This document shows positions 5,671-6,899 of a stretch of 6,899 nt of DNA, piece after piece. Both the position numbers and the translations under genes were made by a program. The notes beneath the pieces are model-generated. The model had not been told where the DNA came from. It ran no database searches and worked only from the letters and a program-made list of their open reading frames with translations. Source of the stretch: Veillonella sp. (GTDB lineage Bacteria > Bacillota > Negativicutes > Veillonellales > Veillonellaceae); the NCBI RefSeq assembly GCF_015058545.1, contig NZ_SVCB01000101.1:1-6899 (forward strand). The letters run 5' to 3'. The stretch's first letter is position 1. Each line of letters opens with the position of its first letter.

Positions 5671-6588
5671 TTATGATTTATATTTTACTAAGAAATCTAA
5701 AATATGCTGATTAACCATATCCGGCTGCTCTTCCGGTACGAAGTGCCCACAGTTATCTATGCCATAGCCTTCAACCTGTTCCGCTTTAGCCTGCCAACCG
5801 GCTAATACATCCCAAAGCTTACCGACTACGCCGTTTTTTCCCCACATAACTAATAACGGCGTCTTTATAATTACCTTATCGTCAATATCTTTTTTGTCAA
5901 ACTCACGGTCAATCGTGGCTGATGCCCTATAATCTTCTGAAATTCCATGAATTGTAGCCGGATTTGAAAAGCAACGAATATATTCCTGCATTACGTCTTC
6001 CGGAAAGTTAGCCCGTGCAGTTGGTCCGATTTTTCTCTCCAGGTTAAAACGAATGAAATATTCCGGTGCCGCACCCAATAATGTTTCCGGAAAACCATTT
6101 GGCTGAATATAGAAAAACCAATGATAATATTTAGTAGCAAATTCTTCATTCGTATCGGCATACATTTCCAATGTTGGTAAAATATCCATCATCGTGCATG
6201 TAAAAATACGCTCCGGTTTATCTACTATCATGCGATGACAAACACGAGCACCGCGATCATGACCAATGAGATGGAACTTTTCAAAACCAAGCTTATTCAT
6301 CACTGTAAAGTGATCTTCCCCCATAACTCGTTTCGAATAATTAGCATGATCAGGTAAGCCCTTTGGCTTTGAACTATCGCCATAACCACGAAGGTCCGTC
6401 ATAACCACCGTATATTGCTCAGCCAAGCGTGGCGCCAAGAACCGCCAGATTAAATGCGTTTCCGGATGACCATGCAACAAAAGTACCGCCGTATCCCCAT
6501 GACCGCCTATCCAAGTATTAATTTTAACACCGGGCTCGGTTTCTATAAATTGTTGTGTAAATCCCGGAAAGTATTTATCTTCCAACAT
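5671..6588 (-). CDS. Haloacetate/fluoroacetate dehalogenase-like alpha/beta hydrolase
   Basis: The 305-residue product is a cytoplasmic alpha/beta hydrolase of the fluoroacetate dehalogenase type, which cleaves the carbon-halogen bond of haloacetates to give glycolate and halide. Counting from the start at 6588, it has the oxyanion-loop motif HGHPETH (39-45), DLRGYGDSSKP (65-75) and the nucleophile motif GHDRGARV (109-116). The nucleophile would be Asp111, with Arg112 and Arg115 as carboxylate binders, Asp135 and His282 completing the triad, and His156, Trp157 and Tyr220 forming the halide pocket. These positions fall within two residues of the remembered numbering of the characterised enzyme RPA1163. 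A tryptophan I remember near position 185 there is not evident here, so substrate range may differ and epoxide or ester hydrolysis is possible. AGGAGG is only 1 nt from the ATG at 6594 but 7 nt from the one at 6588, so the latter is the start. The gene follows leuD by 18 bp and is probably cotranscribed with it. Confidence 0.85.
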   Translation of the reverse strand: MLEDKYFPGFTQQFIETEPGVKINTWIGGHGDTAVLLLHGHPETHLIWRFLAPRLAEQYTVVMTDLRGYGDSSKPKGLPDHANYSKRVMGEDHFTVMNKLGFEKFHLIGHDRGARVCHRMIVDKPERIFTCTMMDILPTLEMYADTNEEFATKYYHWFFYIQPNGFPETLLGAAPEYFIRFNLERKIGPTARANFPEDVMQEYIRCFSNPATIHGISEDYRASATIDREFDKKDIDDKVIIKTPLLVMWGKNGVVGKLWDVLAGWQAKAEQVEGYGIDNCGHFVPEEQPDMVNQHILDFLVKYKS

Positions 6589-6595
6589 ACCCATA

Positions 6596-6601
6596 CCTCC
6601 T
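6596..6601 (-). promoter_or_regulatory. Shine-Dalgarno AGGAGG that fixes the hydrolase start
   Basis: The consensus site leaves 1 nt before the ATG at 6594 and 7 nt before the in-frame ATG at 6588. Only the second spacing is workable, so the protein should lack the first two predicted residues (Met-Gly). Confidence 0.8.
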
Positions 6602-6606
6602 ATATA

Positions 6607-6899
6607 TCAGGCGTTCAGTTTTGCCCGAATCATATTCTTGATACCACCCGCTTCAAGAATAGATAACACATACGGCGTGAAAGGTTCCACTTGAGCCACA
6701 ACCTTACCGTCTGCGGTGAGTGTACCTGCTTCCAAATCTAGCGAGATTTCTTTATGGTTTAAATCCAATTTACTAATACCGGGGCACACTACGAGTGGCA
6801 AGCCGAGATTAATGCCGTTCCGATAAAAAATTCGTGCAAATGATTCCGCAATTACGGCGCCGGCTCCAATGCCTTTCAAACAAATCGCCGCATGCTCAC
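6607..6899 (-). CDS. leuD: 3-isopropylmalate dehydratase small subunit, C-terminal part
   Basis: The last 97 codons of a gene entering from the right edge. The product is the swivelling small subunit that works with LeuC, the [4Fe-4S] subunit, to isomerise 2-isopropylmalate to 3-isopropylmalate in leucine biosynthesis. The visible sequence begins REHAA, the part after the GSS motif that reads (GSS)REHAP in the family. Then come AVIAESFARIFYRNGINLGLP, a diagnostic LeuD stretch, and a C-terminal tail (EAGGIKNMIRAKLNA) of normal length and form. A TTG within this segment is internal; the true start lies beyond the window. A homoaconitase or dimethylmalate dehydratase small subunit would look similar, so the pathway assignment rests on family frequency. 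Confidence 0.85.
   Translation of the reverse strand, partial: EHAAICLKGIGAGAVIAESFARIFYRNGINLGLPLVVCPGISKLDLNHKEISLDLEAGTLTADGKVVAQVEPFTPYVLSILEAGGIKNMIRAKLNA

Noticed and set aside
6589..6594. ATG at 6594 as the hydrolase start
   Set aside because: The AGGAGG site is only 1 nt away; the in-frame ATG at 6588 has 7-nt spacing and is preferred.

Overview
The window reads as low-to-moderate G+C bacterial chromosome with canonical Shine-Dalgarno sites and intrinsic terminators. Every supported gene lies on the minus strand, so transcription runs from the right edge to the left. Codon use and the style of the proteins suggest an anaerobic Firmicute of the Negativicutes (Veillonella-like). That placement is an impression from the sequence, not a tested assignment.

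Right part (5587-6899): the 3' end of leuD, the small subunit of 3-isopropylmalate dehydratase, enters from the right edge. It is followed after 18 bp by an alpha/beta hydrolase that carries the catalytic and halide-binding residues of fluoroacetate/haloacetate dehalogenases. A minus-strand terminator closes this unit at 5587-5624. The Shine-Dalgarno site argues that the hydrolase starts at 6588 and not at 6594.

Centre (1532-5586): a likely operon of three genes. The first encodes a small protein made of seven 22-residue helical repeats. The second encodes a MoxR-like AAA+ ATPase. The third, 3 bp further on, encodes a two-domain protein with an HEXXH metallopeptidase-like N-terminal half and a VWA/MIDAS C-terminal half. 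AAA+ and VWA pairs are a known chaperone-like arrangement. The repeat protein in front is an unassigned component and may be an adaptor or substrate. The leader has an extended -10 promoter followed by a 25-bp AT-rich tandem repeat, and a strong terminator ends the unit at 1532-1561. This is the best candidate for an undescribed system here.

Left part (1-1530): a very AT-rich gene for a single-pass membrane protein of unknown function. A good promoter and Shine-Dalgarno site lie upstream of it. However, the reading frame from that Shine-Dalgarno site is broken twice at homopolymer runs before it reaches the long open frame, so it is a frameshifted or decaying gene, or the window has sequencing errors. 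Restoring one base at each run gives a 395-residue protein. Downstream are an inverted repeat, a possible TTG-started frame running off the left edge, a minus-strand terminator, and a second hairpin at the edge.
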